Source: Alligator mississippiensis
Lineage: Eukaryota; Chordata; Crocodylia; Alligatoridae
NCBI RefSeq assembly: GCF_030867095.1
Contig: NC_081828.1
Coordinates: forward strand, 213,224,978-213,288,977
DNA: 64,000 bases
Direction: 5' to 3'
Part shown: piece after piece, positions 10,401-22,573 of the stretch
Position numbering within the stretch: the stretch's first letter is position 1
How the letters are laid out: every line of letters starts with the position of its first letter
Translations under genes and position numbers: made by a program
The notes under the pieces: model-generated
The model's database searches: none
What the model saw: the letters and a program-made list of their open reading frames with translations, nothing else
What the model was told of the DNA's origin: nothing

Positions 10401-12142
10401 CAGTAAAGGATAAATGAATCCCAATCTATAGAGTATTTCAAACCAATCTGATTTCATTTGTTGAAATATCTGCTGTCATTTGCTGAAATACGCCCCCGTT
10501 GCCCTACAAGTTGGGATGACAATGATAAAACGGCATAAGAGAGTAAGACAGTAAGATGATATCTGACTGTGCACAGTATGACAAAGTGATTTTTAAAAAT
10601 CAGGGCTGTACCATATCAACACACAACATACCAAATGAATCATGAGCTGACTGAGTGAGAGATCTCCATAATTTAGGAGGCAAAGGGGGACTGTGGTCCA
10701 AAGAGGTCTTCCTTATAGGGTGCTTCAGGAATCAGCAGGAGTCCCGACACTATGTGACATTTGCATTCGTGGTCTGGAAGGAAACATTAAATATTGCTTG
10801 TAAAATTGGTGGACAACAAAGACCCTGGCGGAGTGACAAATAATAAGGTGGATGGCTAAAGAGAGGTCTGGATTGCTTGGTGGAGCTGAGCCCATTTGAA
10901 CACAGCACATTTGAGTCTAGCTAACTGCCCGGTTATACATCCAGGAGCAAGGAAAGTGGTCCCCAAACCAACAGAACTGAGGAATGGATAACAGCGACCC
11001 TGGGAAGGTTTTAGGGGTTGCAGTTGGCAGCTGCATACTCTGGCAAATGGGCTCAATGTGATCCTTGGGTGTGTACACAAGGATGTAGCCAGCTGGAGTA
11101 AGCGTGTGATTTTATTTCTGTGTACAGCACTTGTTGTACTTCATCCCCCGTTCCCTGAAGCCCCTCTTTGTGCCGTGGCTGCACCTCATCTGGCTTGTGA
11201 CCCCTTTGGCTCCTGGACTCCTGGGATTGTTGAATCTTGGCCTATGACTCCTTCAAGTCTTGGACTAGATGCTGAACCCCAGCGCCACCCCTCTGGGTCA
11301 GGCCTGCTGTGACAAGTATAAAAAGAGCCGTCCTCTGGAAGCTGCAAGCAGACACGTTCAAATTAGAAATCGGGCAAACGTTTAAGTACAAGGATAATTA
11401 ACTTATCATTGAAACAAGCCATCAAGGAAAGTGGTGGATTCTCCATTTCTTGCTGTCTTCAGGTCAAGACTGAATGCCTGTCCAGAGTATGTGGTTTAAG
11501 ACCAATGCAACTTTCCAGCTTAATACAGGGTAACTGGGAGAAATTTAGTGGCCTCTCCTATACAGGAGCTCAAAGTAGATGACCAAATGGGCGCCTCTGC
11601 AAATACATGCTATGAGTCCGTGCAAAACGTAAGAACGATAGTAAAGTTTCCAGGGTTGAGTCTGTACATTCTCCGTGATATGCTGCATGTGGGCTAAGCA
11701 CAAAACGGCTGACATCATTTCTAAAAATCAACACAAAAAACCCCCAACGCTGTAACCAACCTGCATACACCATGCCCAAGGATCTCTTTTCCCTTCAGCG
11801 AGAGCTATAAAATAATTGTCTGCTAAGCTGACTAATATTTAGGTGTGCCACTGCCCATTACGAGAGAATTAAAACCATTTACTTGCATGTCACAAAACGG
11901 ATGGTTAAAACTTTGTTCCCCCTGGCAAAGTCCCTTGACCCCTTCATTCGAATCAAAGTTCCCTGGTTTCTCAACTAAGAAATTTAAGACAAAAAATTGT
12001 TTTGAAGCACATTCCTCTTTTTTTGGTTCAAAATATTTGGAGGAAAAGAGTTTCGGTTGTTTACACTGGGAGCAGCCCTATTCATGATTCATACGTTCAT
12101 ACTTGCCTTACCCCATACATGTCTGTTATCTCTTTTCCCTAC
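10401..12142. other. Unassigned non-coding sequence
   Basis: No gene recognised. Beyond about 10400 the CR1 relic can no longer be followed. A TATA-like string (tataaaaag) lies near 11319, with no other promoter evidence around it. Confidence 0.4.
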
Positions 12143-12790
12143 ACGTGGAATCACAGAAGAACCGGGCTGGTCAGTTAGTTCAGCCCCTGTTCAAAGCAGG
12201 GACTTCTCTGTCTAAACCACCACAGATAAATGTTTGCCTAAAAAACCAAAAAACCATACCAAAGATCACCTCTCTAGGTAATGTTCCAGGGCTGGCGCAA
12301 ATACCCAACCTCACTCTGCCTTGTTGCAAATGAAGCCCATTGCTTCTGGTCCTGTGCCCCATGGCCACAAAAAACCCAGCTGATCACCATCCTCCTTATA
12401 GCAACCCCTTTTGTATTTGAAGACTTACCGTCTCTGTTTTCTCTTCTCCAGACTAAACACTCCATTTCTTTCTAACTTTTTCTTGTTTTCTGGACCTCTA
12501 ATCACTTTTGGTGCTAGCCCTACCTCTTTCCACTTTGCCCGTATTTTTCGTGAAGGGCTGAACAGAGTGGAAGACCCACTTCCCATGACTTGCACGTGAC
12601 ACTCCTCTTAATACGTCCCAGTATGCTATTACTTTAAAAAAAAGAGAGAGTGAGTACTACACTACTAAATTATATTCAGTTTACAGCTCATCATCCCCAG
12701 GTCCCTTTTTCCAGTACTGCAATCTCAGCAGTTGTTTTCCATTGTGTATTTGTGCATCTGACTCTTCCTCTCCTTTGTTTCCAAATATTT
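12143..12790 (-). mobile_element. CR1 LINE 3' portion, antisense, old
   Basis: The 3' end is at the left: 'tcacagaagaaccgggctgg' and 'cagcccctgttcaaagcagg'. Reading right from there are the antisense of the FATRQ-type block ('ttgttgcaaatgaagcccat'), the 'tctcttctccagactaaaca' block and 'cttaatacgtcccagtatgc', then 'gtgtatttgtgcatctgact' near 12745. This is the same order as other sauropsid CR1s, with heavy divergence and no open frame. Confidence 0.8.
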
Positions 12791-14589
12791 ATAGGAGCAT
12801 CATCTCTAGAATAGCTGCTATTTTTTAAAATCGTGGCTCTTAAGTGGCACCATCTATGAGCCAGGGCAAGAGGAACTTCATTAGCAGGGTATAATTTAGC
12901 CCAGGACTCTACCCCTATCTCTTTTACGGTATAACACGGGCCCTGTTATGACTGCAGGAAAGCAAATGTTTGATTTTCCTTCTCTTCCGGGAAACAGTAG
13001 CACAATAGTGCCTTGTACTGTGCTAGAGACATTGATACAACGTGAACTCAGAGAAAAGTGCCATTCCTTAGCCCTATATCCTTCATAGTTATGGCCACTA
13101 ACCAGCCTTTCCAGCAGTGTGTCCATCAAAACTGGTGCAAATGTAGCACTCATTAACTTCCAGGATCTGCTTGGAGCATTGAACAGCCCTCTTACTATTC
13201 AGCAAGATTTTAAAAGTTTAAAAAGCAATCAAAAAGTTGGTCATCTGGTTCAGTAGTTAACTTAAGAGTCAGCTAATGCAGTCGACTTGGAGGTTTCAAC
13301 CCACGTATGTCACAATCGTTCAAAGGTCCCAGAGAAGGCGCCCCGTTCACATCCAGACGTTGCACTGTCAGGATCCACCGGGCCGTGGGCAGTTACTTAT
13401 AGCCTCCCCAGCTTGTGGTCCCGTAGGTTTCTCCTGGTCACCTGGCACCGCATTAGCATCCTCATAGGAGAAACAAGCCTGGGACCTGACCAGCTCCCTG
13501 GTGGTGCAAAAGACTTTACCTCTCTATGCTGATCCAGCTGTTCTGGGTTTGAATCCTAACATGCACTTTATTTTGTAGACCTCTACCCAATTCTTAGAAG
13601 AAACAGCCCATTCCCACTATGGGCAGCAAAACTGCATCCAGTTGGGCCTGAAATCAGCAGGGTCTTTACACCTGGACTCAACACCCGTAACAACTTGGTA
13701 TGACCCCCCCCTCCCATGGATTTTGTGGGTGTTTCTAAACCACAGCTGGGAAATGGCCAAAGCCAGGTTGAGTCAAGAAGGAGCCTTCAGACGTCTCGCA
13801 CCTGCATGCTCAGAATCAGCAAAATCACAGCAATTCAGCCCCTGGACCAGATGCAGTGAAAGAAAACAGCCCATTCGAGGCATCAGACTAAATAAAAGCC
13901 ACCCCCTTATCCACCTCTGGAGAGCGGATTCCATGGCTGCTTTTTCCCCGCTTTCTTCAGCTTCAAACAAAGGCTTTTATTTCTTATTCTCGTTGTACTA
14001 ATTGTCAGCACCTGGTCTGCGAGCAAAGTTTGCTCTCTTTCCAGGACTCAAGTATCTGGACCCAGCATTGAAGGCACTTCTCATTTAGACAGAACAGCTT
14101 TTCAAAACCAGCCACGGAGCAGTCATGAAAAATGGCATTCTTCACCTGCTGAGAAAAGTTATTCTCTCCCCTCAAAAGCTGCTCTTTTAAATAAAAGCAG
14201 AAGCTGCAGAATAACACCGCTCTGGCAGCCAGGACACAATGACATGCACCTAGAAGTTGAGCATGTGCCAGCTGTATACAAGGCCCTGTTTCTTTCTCCA
14301 GCTCGCTAACAACTCGTCCCATGTCTTGGAATCAAGACAAACCTTTCGAAGAGCCGAGTTGCTCAGATACCCCAGTGATGCTTGCCATGCAAGAACGGCA
14401 AAGAAAAGAGAAAGGGCAATGAAGTTGTGGAGGCCAAGCACACACCAAGGTCAACATGCTGTCGCTGAGGTTGATGCTGACTGTGCTACATGTAGACCAG
14501 GAACAGGTAGCCAAGGCTGGGAATTGGGAGCCCAACTTCCATCAAGTTTTAAGCGCCTTTGGGCAGGTTTAGACATCTCAGGTTAGTGT
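12791..14589. other. Unassigned non-coding sequence with possible SINE remnants
   Basis: Around 12985-13080 an antisense SINE tail is possible ('gcacaatagtgccttgtact'). Near 13485-13560 a B-box-like gggtttgaatcc follows a tRNA-like stretch. Neither can be bounded. No gene is recognised. Confidence 0.3.
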
Positions 14590-15060
14590 CACTGGTTCAC
14601 GTGCAACAGAAGCAAATCATTGGAACGTCATCAGGAGCGGTGCAAGGATTTTTGCCACTAGAAGCCAACACAATGTTGTCACCATCCCTTGTAACATATC
14701 TGGGACCTGGCAAGCAAGAATGTCATATTTAGGCTGGGAGGGAATGGCAACCACCACGGCGGTGGTGTTGGCAGTAGGGGCATGGCGGTGGTAAACAGGG
14801 AGCTCATGCAGGCGGCCACGGAGGTGTTGACGGCAAGTGAGAGATGGCGAACGCTGACTGGCAATCGGCAACCACCCACAGATGCTGCCGGCAGCATTGG
14901 AAGCAGCCGGCGGTGATCAGCAACCATCCAGATGCCACTGGCGGTGTCATGGGGGGTGAGGGGTGGGTGAGCAGCGATTGCAGCCAATCTCAGGGGGTGC
15001 ACACATGCACCCGTGTGCACCCCCTATGCATCACCAGTTCTGGCAAGAGTGGGCACCAGA
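14590..15060. repeat. GC-rich interspersed repeat with perfect terminal hairpin
   Basis: A block rich in ggcggtggtg-like words (14750-14960) ends in a perfect hairpin: gggggtgcacac at 14993-15004 and gtgtgcaccccc at 15013-15024, with an 8-base loop. The following 'tatgcatcaccagttctgg' resembles the end of a DNA element, but I could not find a matching left end or target-site duplication. Confidence 0.4.
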
Positions 15061-15147
15061 GAGCCAGAGCTGCCCTGTTCACGTCTGCACATACCCATAG
15101 TCCCGAAATGACCCACAGTGAGCATGTGCAAGATGCATTTGCTGCCT

Positions 15148-15300
15148 CACCAGTGTTGAATAGAGGGGAATAATCACTTCTCTGGGCCTGCTGGTAACAC
15201 ACCTACCAGTGCAGCCCAGGATGCCACTAGCTTTCTTGGCCACAAGGGCACACTGATGGCTCATATTCAGCTTATTGTCCCCTATAAGCCCCAGGTGACC
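15148..15300 (-). mobile_element. CR1 LINE internal fragment, antisense
   Basis: The minus strand encodes NKLNMSHQCALVAKKASGIL and [13 protein letters not shown], a block conserved in the CR1 RT C-terminal region. The same block is on the plus strand at 954-1100 and 17545-17670. Both ends are truncated; similarity fades near 15300. Confidence 0.8.
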
Positions 15301-16077
15301 TATTAAAGTTAGTACATGTCTAGAGGTAACAACCCTCGCCTGAAAGGGAATGAGTTTGCAATGCCACAAGGGCACTTTACACATGAAAAACTGCTTGAAC
15401 ATGCATCTGCCCCCTTTTAACTGCACTAAGTGTTCAGGTGGACATATGACACCACCCTCTGCCTAAAAATTTTCAGCAGATGGTTAAAAATTGCATTGAA
15501 AATGCACTGAAAATCCTGCATCCTTCCATGCCAATAATCCCAGTACTCAGGATGACTTGTCTTTGTATGCTGGAGGCCCTGTTACCCTCCTTCTACATGA
15601 CAACTAGGCCAGCAGCAACCTCATTTTCCCAGCATCAATAGCTTATCTCGACAGTTGCAATTTGGTGAACACTATTGGCTTGGGCACGCTCCCTGCCCCT
15701 CTCATTAACATGCACAGAGCGACGGCCATTGGCGAGCCGCTTGCTTTGTTCTGTTGCATTTGACGACGCGAGACCAGCAACGTTGCAGGAAGCTTTCAGA
15801 TTTGTCTGTCTGAAGCTCGTTACCGAAACGACGCTAAATACTTCCAGTCTGTGCCTGTTCCATTTTCTGCAGCTCCACCTAAAGGTACTTATGAGCACTC
15901 ACAATTATGCTGCTAAATCCCAGTATTATTATATTGTTCAAGGCAGGGTTCGTCATGCCTGTCGTTCCTCAGATTTTTTTGTATTAGGTTCTATACATAG
16001 GCACCGACTTTTATTTTGGCTGCGGGTGGGGAAGGATAAGATGATGGACATATGGAAAGTTTTACACATTTCAGGTG
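15301..16077. other. Unassigned non-coding sequence
   Basis: Contains a 154-codon open frame on the plus strand (15675-16139) whose product resembles nothing I know and which runs into a SINE. I take it to be chance. No gene recognised. Confidence 0.4.
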
Positions 16078-16260
16078 ACAGCCCTCTTCCCTGGTGCTTT
16101 ACATACACATACAAGTCAGCACCTGCTCTGAGGAGCTGACAGCCCAAGTAGACAGAGTGGGAGAGGAAAGAGGTGTTAGCTCCCTTTTACAAAGGCAAAG
16201 GTGATGGGATTGGCTTAAGGCCAAAGAGCAGTCTGTACCAGAGCCGGGACTTTTACTATC
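16078..16260 (-). repeat. MIR-like SINE, antisense
   Basis: The minus strand shows 'cctttgtaaaagggagctaa', then 'gggctgtcagctcctcagag' and 'gtatgtgtatgtaaagcacc', matching the tail half of the MIR-like SINE found sense at 47095-47365. Divergence is high and the ends are approximate. Confidence 0.55.
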
Positions 16261-17521
16261 AAGGGATTGCCGAAGGGGATCATCCTTCCATTTCCCAAAT
16301 GCTGCACTGATTTGCGCTAAATTAAGGAAACTTCATTAGTAACAGTAGAACCCAGATGATTTTCTATCCGGTTGGCTTGCAACCCGCAGCAGGAGGAGGC
16401 ATGCAGATGTTTGTTGTGGCCTCTACACCCAAGGGCCCCTCTCCACACAGCTGGAACCCATCAGTGGTCCCATGCACCCGGTAGCATAGCTGGCATTGGG
16501 TGACCAGGGCAGGTGCACCAGGAGCTGAGCTAACAGGAGCACCAGCAACAGGGTCAGGGTGGCACTCGAGGAAGAGCTGGAATCGCATGCAGCTCTTTGT
16601 CGTGATCGTGTCTTCCGTCCCCCTCCCCTCCCAGTTGGTTTGCAAGCCCTTATCTTCATAGGGGCAGAGGAAGCTGGATCCTGCCAAGCATCCCGGTTCT
16701 GCCGTACTGATTTGCAGGTCAGATACCCGCAGCCACTAACAACTGCCTGCCCACCTGATCTTGCAGACAGATTCACGTGGACAGGCCCTTGCTTCTCTGC
16801 ACATCCCCATTGCCTTCAATGACACAGAGATGCCCCAGAGAAAGCAGTGATGCTGCAGCCAGGCAGGCAGCTCTCCGTGGAGATGATCCCAGATCCAGAA
16901 TTTTTAAAAGTCAGAAAGTTTTTAGAGACTTCATTCATTCCCCCTTTTTTTCCCCCCCCCCCCCTTTTTTTTTTTATTTCCTTCTATTCCTACCATTGTA
17001 TTTTCAGGTGGAAAGACCGTCAGAAGACACTCCCTCAAGTATGCCTTTAGAGCTACAGGAGCTTTGAGTTTTTCTGAGTTGCATGCTATCTTGTAGCCTA
17101 TCAATAAATCCTGTTTGTTCATTCATGTAAGCAAAACCAACCCAGGATCCTGGCCCAGATGATGCCATCGGGTAGGTATTTACTGCCTGATGTTTGCTAA
17201 GGCTCAGCCTTTACGGACAGAAATAGGTGTGGTTTTATGTCGAGAGAGCTGATTCCATTTAGGATTGTAAAATCCTAGTGGAGACGAGGAACTAAAACTT
17301 CAGCGTAAGTCATCAAGGCCAACAACAGGCAGAATTAAGCACTGACCTCAATGTGCTATGTTGATAAAGTCAGTGCCAGAGCAGTTAAGGTGGTGCTAGA
17401 GGTGTGGGCTGTTCAAGACTTGTCTGAAATTTGTATCACAGGCCACCCCAGGTGTAGATGGGTAGCTGGTCAGTCAGAAAGTCAAATGCGTCTGGATATA
17501 ACACCCATATATTATGCATCT
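16261..17521. other. Unassigned non-coding sequence
   Basis: No gene recognised. A 16-18 base word built on gttggyttgcaa occurs near 16372 and again near 16634 in direct orientation. This may mark a decayed repeat but could be chance. Confidence 0.35.
16940..16975. repeat. Homopolymer C/T tract
   Basis: Thirteen consecutive C (16952-16964) are followed by eleven T, preceded by shorter C and T runs. Low-complexity polypyrimidine. Confidence 0.95.
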
Positions 17522-17797
17522 GCAAAGTACCTGGGGTTACAGTGAACAATATACTGGATATGAGTCAACAGGGCGCCCTAGTTGCCAAGAAGGCTAACGG
17601 CATCCTGGGCTGAATCAGCAGGAGTGCTGCCAGTAGATCAAGGGAAGTGATTATTCCCCTTTACTCTGCACTGGGGAGGCCACATCTGGAGTCCTGTGTC
17701 CAATTTAGGGCCCCCACTATAGAAAGCATGTGGACAAGTTGGAGAGAGTCCAGTGGAGGGCAATGAAAATGGTTAGGGGCCTGGGACACATGATAAG

Positions 17798-19099
17798 CAG
17801 GGATCCAGGTTTTCTGTTTGCCATGGAAAAAACATGGTAAAACCTGGATTTTCTTATTTGAAGGAGAAAAACCCTGATTTTCTCCATTAAAGGAGGAAAA
17901 TGCAGCAAACAGCAGGTTTCCCCTTGCAGGCTGGCTGAGTTCCAGCCTTCAAGGGACTGGGGGGAGCGGGAGGAGGGCAGTCAGGCAGGAGTGCCAAGTG
18001 CACGTGCACACACGCACATGGCTACCAGGCAGCCTGGGGAGCAGCTCCTGCAGCGGGGCGGGGGGGGGGGGGGGATCGAGTCCCCCATAGGGAGGAAGGA
18101 GGGCAAGGCAGGGCTGGGGGTGCTGCCCAGCCAGGGCAGTACATGTGGCTGCAGGGCCCAGGGCCGTGTGTGGCCGCAGGGCCTGGGCAGGCAGTGGGAC
18201 ACAGCTGTGGGCAGCTTGTCCAGAAGACGGGGTCTGAGCTCTCTGCCACTGCACGCATTCCTGGGGGAAGTAGGAGGGGCAGGTACCCCCCAGATTTGTG
18301 CATGGGTTGCAAGTGGGGGCAGGCTCCCTGCCCTACTGCCTCCATGGTGCAGCAGGAAGGACCCAGTGTGGCAAGGCAGAGCGAGGGGGTGAAGTTCAGT
18401 GCCGCTGGTGTGAACCCTGTGCTGCCAAGGCGAGGCACCCTCTGCCCGTGCATCGGCAGCAGGGGTGGTGGAGTAGAGCTGTGTCCCCTGCTACTGCCAG
18501 GTGGGCAGTGGGCATCTCGTCGTGGTGCTGCGGAGCTTGCAGTGGCAGCAACGAGCTTCCTTGCCCAACCCGTTCTGCCCTGCCGTGCCAGGTCAAACCC
18601 ACTTGGCTCTGCTGCCCATGGGGGAGAGAGCGCCAGGCTCCGGGCTCTGCTCCATCGCAGCAGCCACCGCTTCCCGCGGGTGGCAGACGGGGCTTGGGCA
18701 CTGCTGGGGGAACAGGAGGCTGCAGACCTAGGTCCCTGGACCCATAGCCCTGGCAGCTGGGGGCCCCCTCTGGCAGGACTGGGGGAATGGGGGGCAGTGG
18801 CTTGGGCCTACATCCTGGTGAGTGAAAGGGTCAGGGGGAGCTCTGATTTTCCATGATAAAAACCCCCAAATCAAATGCCAAAATGTATATGTATTTAGAA
18901 TGTATTTTATTATTAGTGATTGAGGCACCGGTAGGCTTCCAGATTGCTTTACAGTATATCAATAAAGCATTGTGTTCAGCAGATACCTATATATATAGCT
19001 GCGTTTCACTTTAATTAAGGGTGGGGGAGGGTAATTGGAGAATTTGCCATTTTTATCAGTGATTTGTGAATTTTAACCAGGAGAAAACCAGGATCCCTG
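17798..19099. mobile_element. hAT-like DNA element with cagggatcc ends
   Basis: The left end cagggatccaggttttct and the reverse complement of the right end cagggatcctggttttct differ at one of 18 bases. The element is 1302 bases and sits inside CR1. The outer parts are AT-rich (17815-17910, 18850-19090) and the middle (17930-18840) is GC-rich with a 15-base G run at 18060-18074. No transposase is apparent: the longest frames in the middle are low-complexity GC products. The flanking bases do not give a clean target-site duplication, so hAT is inferred from the CAGGG-type ends only. Confidence 0.7.
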
Positions 19100-19137
19100 C
19101 TTATGAGGAGAGGCTGAGGGAGCTGGGCTTATTTAGT

Positions 19138-19182
19138 CTGGAGACGAGACGAGACTAGACGAGGTGAAACGAGAAGAGAAGA
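19138..19182. repeat. Degenerate (gagac/gagaa)n microsatellite
   Basis: Short purine-rich units (gagacgagacgagac, then acgagaagagaag) lie inside the CR1 where other copies have a unique 'ggagaagagaagac' motif. It looks like local slippage expansion. Confidence 0.8.
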
Positions 19183-19412
19183 TGGATGGGGGGATTTGAC
19201 AGCAGCCTTCACCTCCTTGCAGGGGGCTCAAAGGAGGACGGAGCTGGACTGTTCTCAGTGGGAGAAGGTGATACAAGGAGCAAGTTGCAGCAAGGGAAGT
19301 TGAGGTTGGATATTAGGAAAAGCTTTCTCCCTAGGAGGGTGGTGAAGCACTGGAACAGGCTCCCCAGAGAGGTGGTGGGATCTCCATCCTTGGAGGTTTT
19401 TAAGACCCAATC

Positions 19413-20429
19413 TCATTAGCATCAGAGACCACCTCAAGCAACAGCTGGGCAACCCCTGGGGAAACAAGGGTCCATGGATTTGAGTATTGGATCCAACATG
19501 CTCCGAAGCTCGTAGGCTCTCCGCAGAGGGGGCACCATGCAAATTAGAAAAGCACCTGCCACGTGGGTGTTTCTATTGAGGGAATTAGTCTTTTCCTGCC
19601 CCTCTGCTTGTGATCTGCTGATGGTGCAGAGCCTCCCCCGGCAAACAGTCCTGGGAGTATTTATCCTAGGTAGACGGCTGGCACGAGCCACGCGGACTTG
19701 CAGCAAAGTCTGCCCCCTCCTTGTGTTTTCAGACACGCAGAGCTCAAAACCCTTGTTGAGCCAGCCCAGACGCGACTGTGGGATCTGTTTTGGGAGACCT
19801 ATTAATAGCCTGTAGGAAAGCCTTGGAACAGATTGCGTTCCCTGGCAAGCCGCCCATTGGTCTCCACCAGCATCCTGAGCCACGTTGCGTGGAAGGACAG
19901 GTATCAAGCAGCTGCGACGTGGGTGCTTTTTTGTCCGGTTTCTCTATCTCCGTGGCCATCACTCCCAAGCCGGAAAAGTCACCCTGCATCTGGCTGAGCA
20001 ATCGGTAATTTGGCTTTGCTCTTATGTTCAAAGCGTCACTGTCTGCGGTTCTGGCACTCTGGCTTGCCATGAGTGACAGCTAATTATAGAGCAGACCCCA
20101 GATAAGTTATGATCACTTAAAAGATTGCAGGGGATTAAGAATAAAAGCAAGGCTTGGCGTGGTAAAACGATACCCTGACAAGGTGTCAGAGCAGAAAGCC
20201 ATCGGCAGCTGTTTCAGACCTGTAGAATAAACTTCAGATTTAAAAAAAAAAACCCAACCAAGTATCTCTGTGTATATATGTGGGGATGTAAAGAACTGAT
20301 TGACCCTTTAAAGGCCCAATATATAGGACTTCCAGTGTCATAGAGGCTCTATTAGCAGATGCAAGTTACTTACCCTTCACCGAGCAGGAAGGAAGTAGAG
20401 GCTTACCATGTGGTTTGCTGTTAGATAAT
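19413..20429. other. Unassigned non-coding sequence
   Basis: No repeat or coding similarity recognised. The stretch is less repeat-like than its surroundings, so a conserved non-coding element is possible but not shown. Confidence 0.4.
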
Positions 20430-20545
20430 CTGGTGAGCAGGGAGCTAGACAGGGTTCAGTTCCCAGCTCTGACACAAATTTCCTGTGTGATCTTGATCAG
20501 GTCTCTTAAACGCTCCTATGCCCCAGATTTCTAGCTAGAAGATAG
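20430..20545 (+). repeat. MIR-like SINE fragment
   Basis: The order 'agctagacagggttcagttc', 'ccagctctgacacaaatttc', 'ctgtgtgatcttgatcaggt', 'ctatgccccagatttct' follows the MIR core (item list, tctgccact, tgtgaccttgggcaa, tgcctcagtttc). Diverged and incomplete. Confidence 0.65.
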
Positions 20546-20833
20546 AGGGTGGGTTTTTTTCTCCCTACTTCGGATGAAAGTCAGGCAGATAACACCCTCT
20601 GTCGATCAACGAGATGTTCAGATATTGTGGTGGTGAAGCACATATAAGCAGGAAGGAGGATTTCAGCCCCTGAATGTCTTACCTCGCCTAAAAGACTCGA
20701 TCCAACTCACAGACCCATTCAAAGCTGAGCCCATCACTATTAAACTGGTTTCTCTGGGCAAAATCTTTGGACAAATAGAGTATAAATCAGACTGGTCCTT
20801 CTCCCAGCTAAGAAGGCACGAGCTCACCTTTTC

Positions 20834-20990
20834 ATAGAAAAATAGAGCTGGAAGAAACCTTGGGAGGTCATCTAGCCCAACACACTGCTCCATATAGGGT
20901 CACCTTTGTCTACAGCATCCCAGACAAATGTTGGTCTAATCATCGTTTGAAAACTCTCTATGATACAAAAAGGCATTTCCCTAAAAACGG
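20834..20990 (-). mobile_element. CR1-like LINE 3' end, antisense
   Basis: The tip reads 'ttcatagaaaaatagagctg', then 'cttgggaggtcatctagccc' and 'acaaatgttggtctaatc', typical of the antisense 3' UTR of older CR1 subfamilies. Confidence 0.75.
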
Positions 20991-21817
20991 GGAATGGGAT
21001 CAAACTTCCAAGGATTTACAAAGACATTTACCAGCTCCTGAAAGTCCATGACTGTGGCAGGAAGTTGCAAGAATTAACTTAAATCCTCCAGCGCTCAAGA
21101 CATCCCCAAACACCTGAATTCAAGCCCCTGATTACAACTCTGGTGTGCTACCAACTGAACTAACAAGGGTTTTATTGATTTAGGAAAACAAAATTGGGAT
21201 TTTTGCCTGTTCCAAAGGAGAGACTGACTGCCCAAAGTTTTCTAAGGGCTTCACTGAAAAAAAATAGGTGCTACTTGACATCCAGATGGTAAATTCAAGT
21301 CAGCTGCTCAATGTAAAACCCTAGCAGCAAGTCCTGACTTCAGACTGACACTGAACTAAATAAAGAGAACCAGACCGAGATCTTGCATGTTTTGCCATTT
21401 TAAACACTTTGGATCAAGGAGCGCAGGATTGTAACAAAGGCTGAGTCCATGTGAAATGTCACAGGTATGTTTTAGAGAGGCATCCTGTCCTGATGTAAAG
21501 ACAGAGGATCTACTATAAACCTTGGTAAATTGTCTCAGTGGTGCATTGCCGCTGTTGTTAAATATGTAGCCTGAATTTATCCAGATTAATCTAGCCTTGA
21601 CTCTTGTTATACTTGTTCCCAGTTATTCTAGAGCTGCACGAAACTCAGACCCAGGCTTCAAAAGATGTTTAGAAAGGACGTCTGTAGCTGAGGATCTTAA
21701 AATGGAGATGCATTTTAAAGCTAATGAGTGCATCTCTGCAACTTGCTTCTCCTAGGAATCAGAAAAACAGCGTTCTCTTCTTTAGGTTTGAATCTTAAGC
21801 TGTGACCAACCTCATTT
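20991..21817. other. Unassigned non-coding sequence
   Basis: No gene or bounded repeat recognised. Confidence 0.4.
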
Positions 21818-21996
21818 CTATGACCAGGTGACATCAGTTGGCCAAAGGAGAAGATGTTGATATCATATCCTTAGATTTCAAAAAAGCCTTCGACACGGTG
21901 TCCCATGATATCCTTATGGTAAAATTGGGGAACTGCAGCCTGGACAACCTTATGGTCCGATGGCCGGGGTACTAGCTCCGTGGTCGGACCCAGAGG

Positions 21997-22573
21997 GTGA
22001 CAGTCGATGGAACCGAGTCACCATGCCACATCGAGACCAGCGGCATCCCCCAGGGCTCAGTACTCAGACCAGTACTCTTTAATATATTCATAAATTATCT
22101 GGATTCAGGTGTCAGAAGTGGACTGGTTAAGTTTGCAGACAACACTAAATTATGGGGACGTGCAGTCACACTAGAGGACAGGCTGGGGATTCAAGCTGAC
22201 CTGGACAGGCTCGCAAGGTGGGCGGATCAAAACCTGATGACATTCAACACGGAGAAATGCAAGGTGCTCCACCTCAGGAGAAAAAACCCACATCATACTT
22301 ATAGGCTTGGCAGTGCAACACTCACTAGCACCACGACCAAAAGAGATTTGGGGGTCACGATTGACCACAAGATGAACATAAAGCACCGATGCAATACTGC
22401 AGCGGGCAAAGCAAATAAAACCCTGGCTTGCATCTACCAATGCATCTCAAGCAAGACCCAAGATGTCATTCTCCTGCTTTATTTGGCCTTGGCAAGGCCA
22501 CAGCTGGAATACTGCATCCAATTCTGGACATGGAGAAACTTGAGAGTCCAGAAGAGAGCCATGTGCATGAATA
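21997..22573 (+). pseudogene. CR1 reverse transcriptase remnant
   Basis: An open frame of ~190 codons begins at a chance ATG inside the RT domain. It contains [20 protein letters not shown] near residue 14, then the catalytic box as FADN instead of FADD near residue 46, and CKVLHLRRKNP near residue 87. The D-to-N change removes a metal-binding aspartate, so the enzyme would be inactive even before considering the 5' truncation and the LTR insertion at 22574. Confidence 0.8.

Larger units (their letters stand above)
17522..19412 (+). mobile_element. CR1 LINE split by a 1.3 kb DNA element
   Basis: The left part (17522-17797) carries the 'aaggctaacggcatcctggg' and 'gtgattattccccttta' blocks and ends in gggacacatgat. 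The right part (19100-19412) resumes with ttatgaggagaggctgagg and goes through 'ggttggatattaggaaaagc' to 'tttttaagaccc'. The 3' tail is missing. An unbroken relative at 954-1220 shows that these two parts are adjacent in CR1. No usable reading frame remains. Confidence 0.8.

Noticed and set aside
11316-11330. TATA-like string near the start of an apparent cassette
   Set aside because: No initiator, CCAAT box, LTR ends or open frame nearby; chance in AT-rich DNA.
13485-13560. Possible tRNA gene (gggtttgaatcc B-box-like word)
   Set aside because: No complete cloverleaf can be drawn; acceptor and D arms do not pair. At most a SINE remnant.
15675-16139. 154-codon open frame on the plus strand
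   Set aside because: The product resembles nothing I know and has no domain pattern. The frame runs into an antisense MIR-like SINE.
18143-18856. 237-codon open frame on the plus strand
   Set aside because: It lies in the GC-rich interior of a DNA element, is composed of Gly/Ala/Arg/Pro-rich low-complexity sequence, and other frames and the opposite strand are open too.
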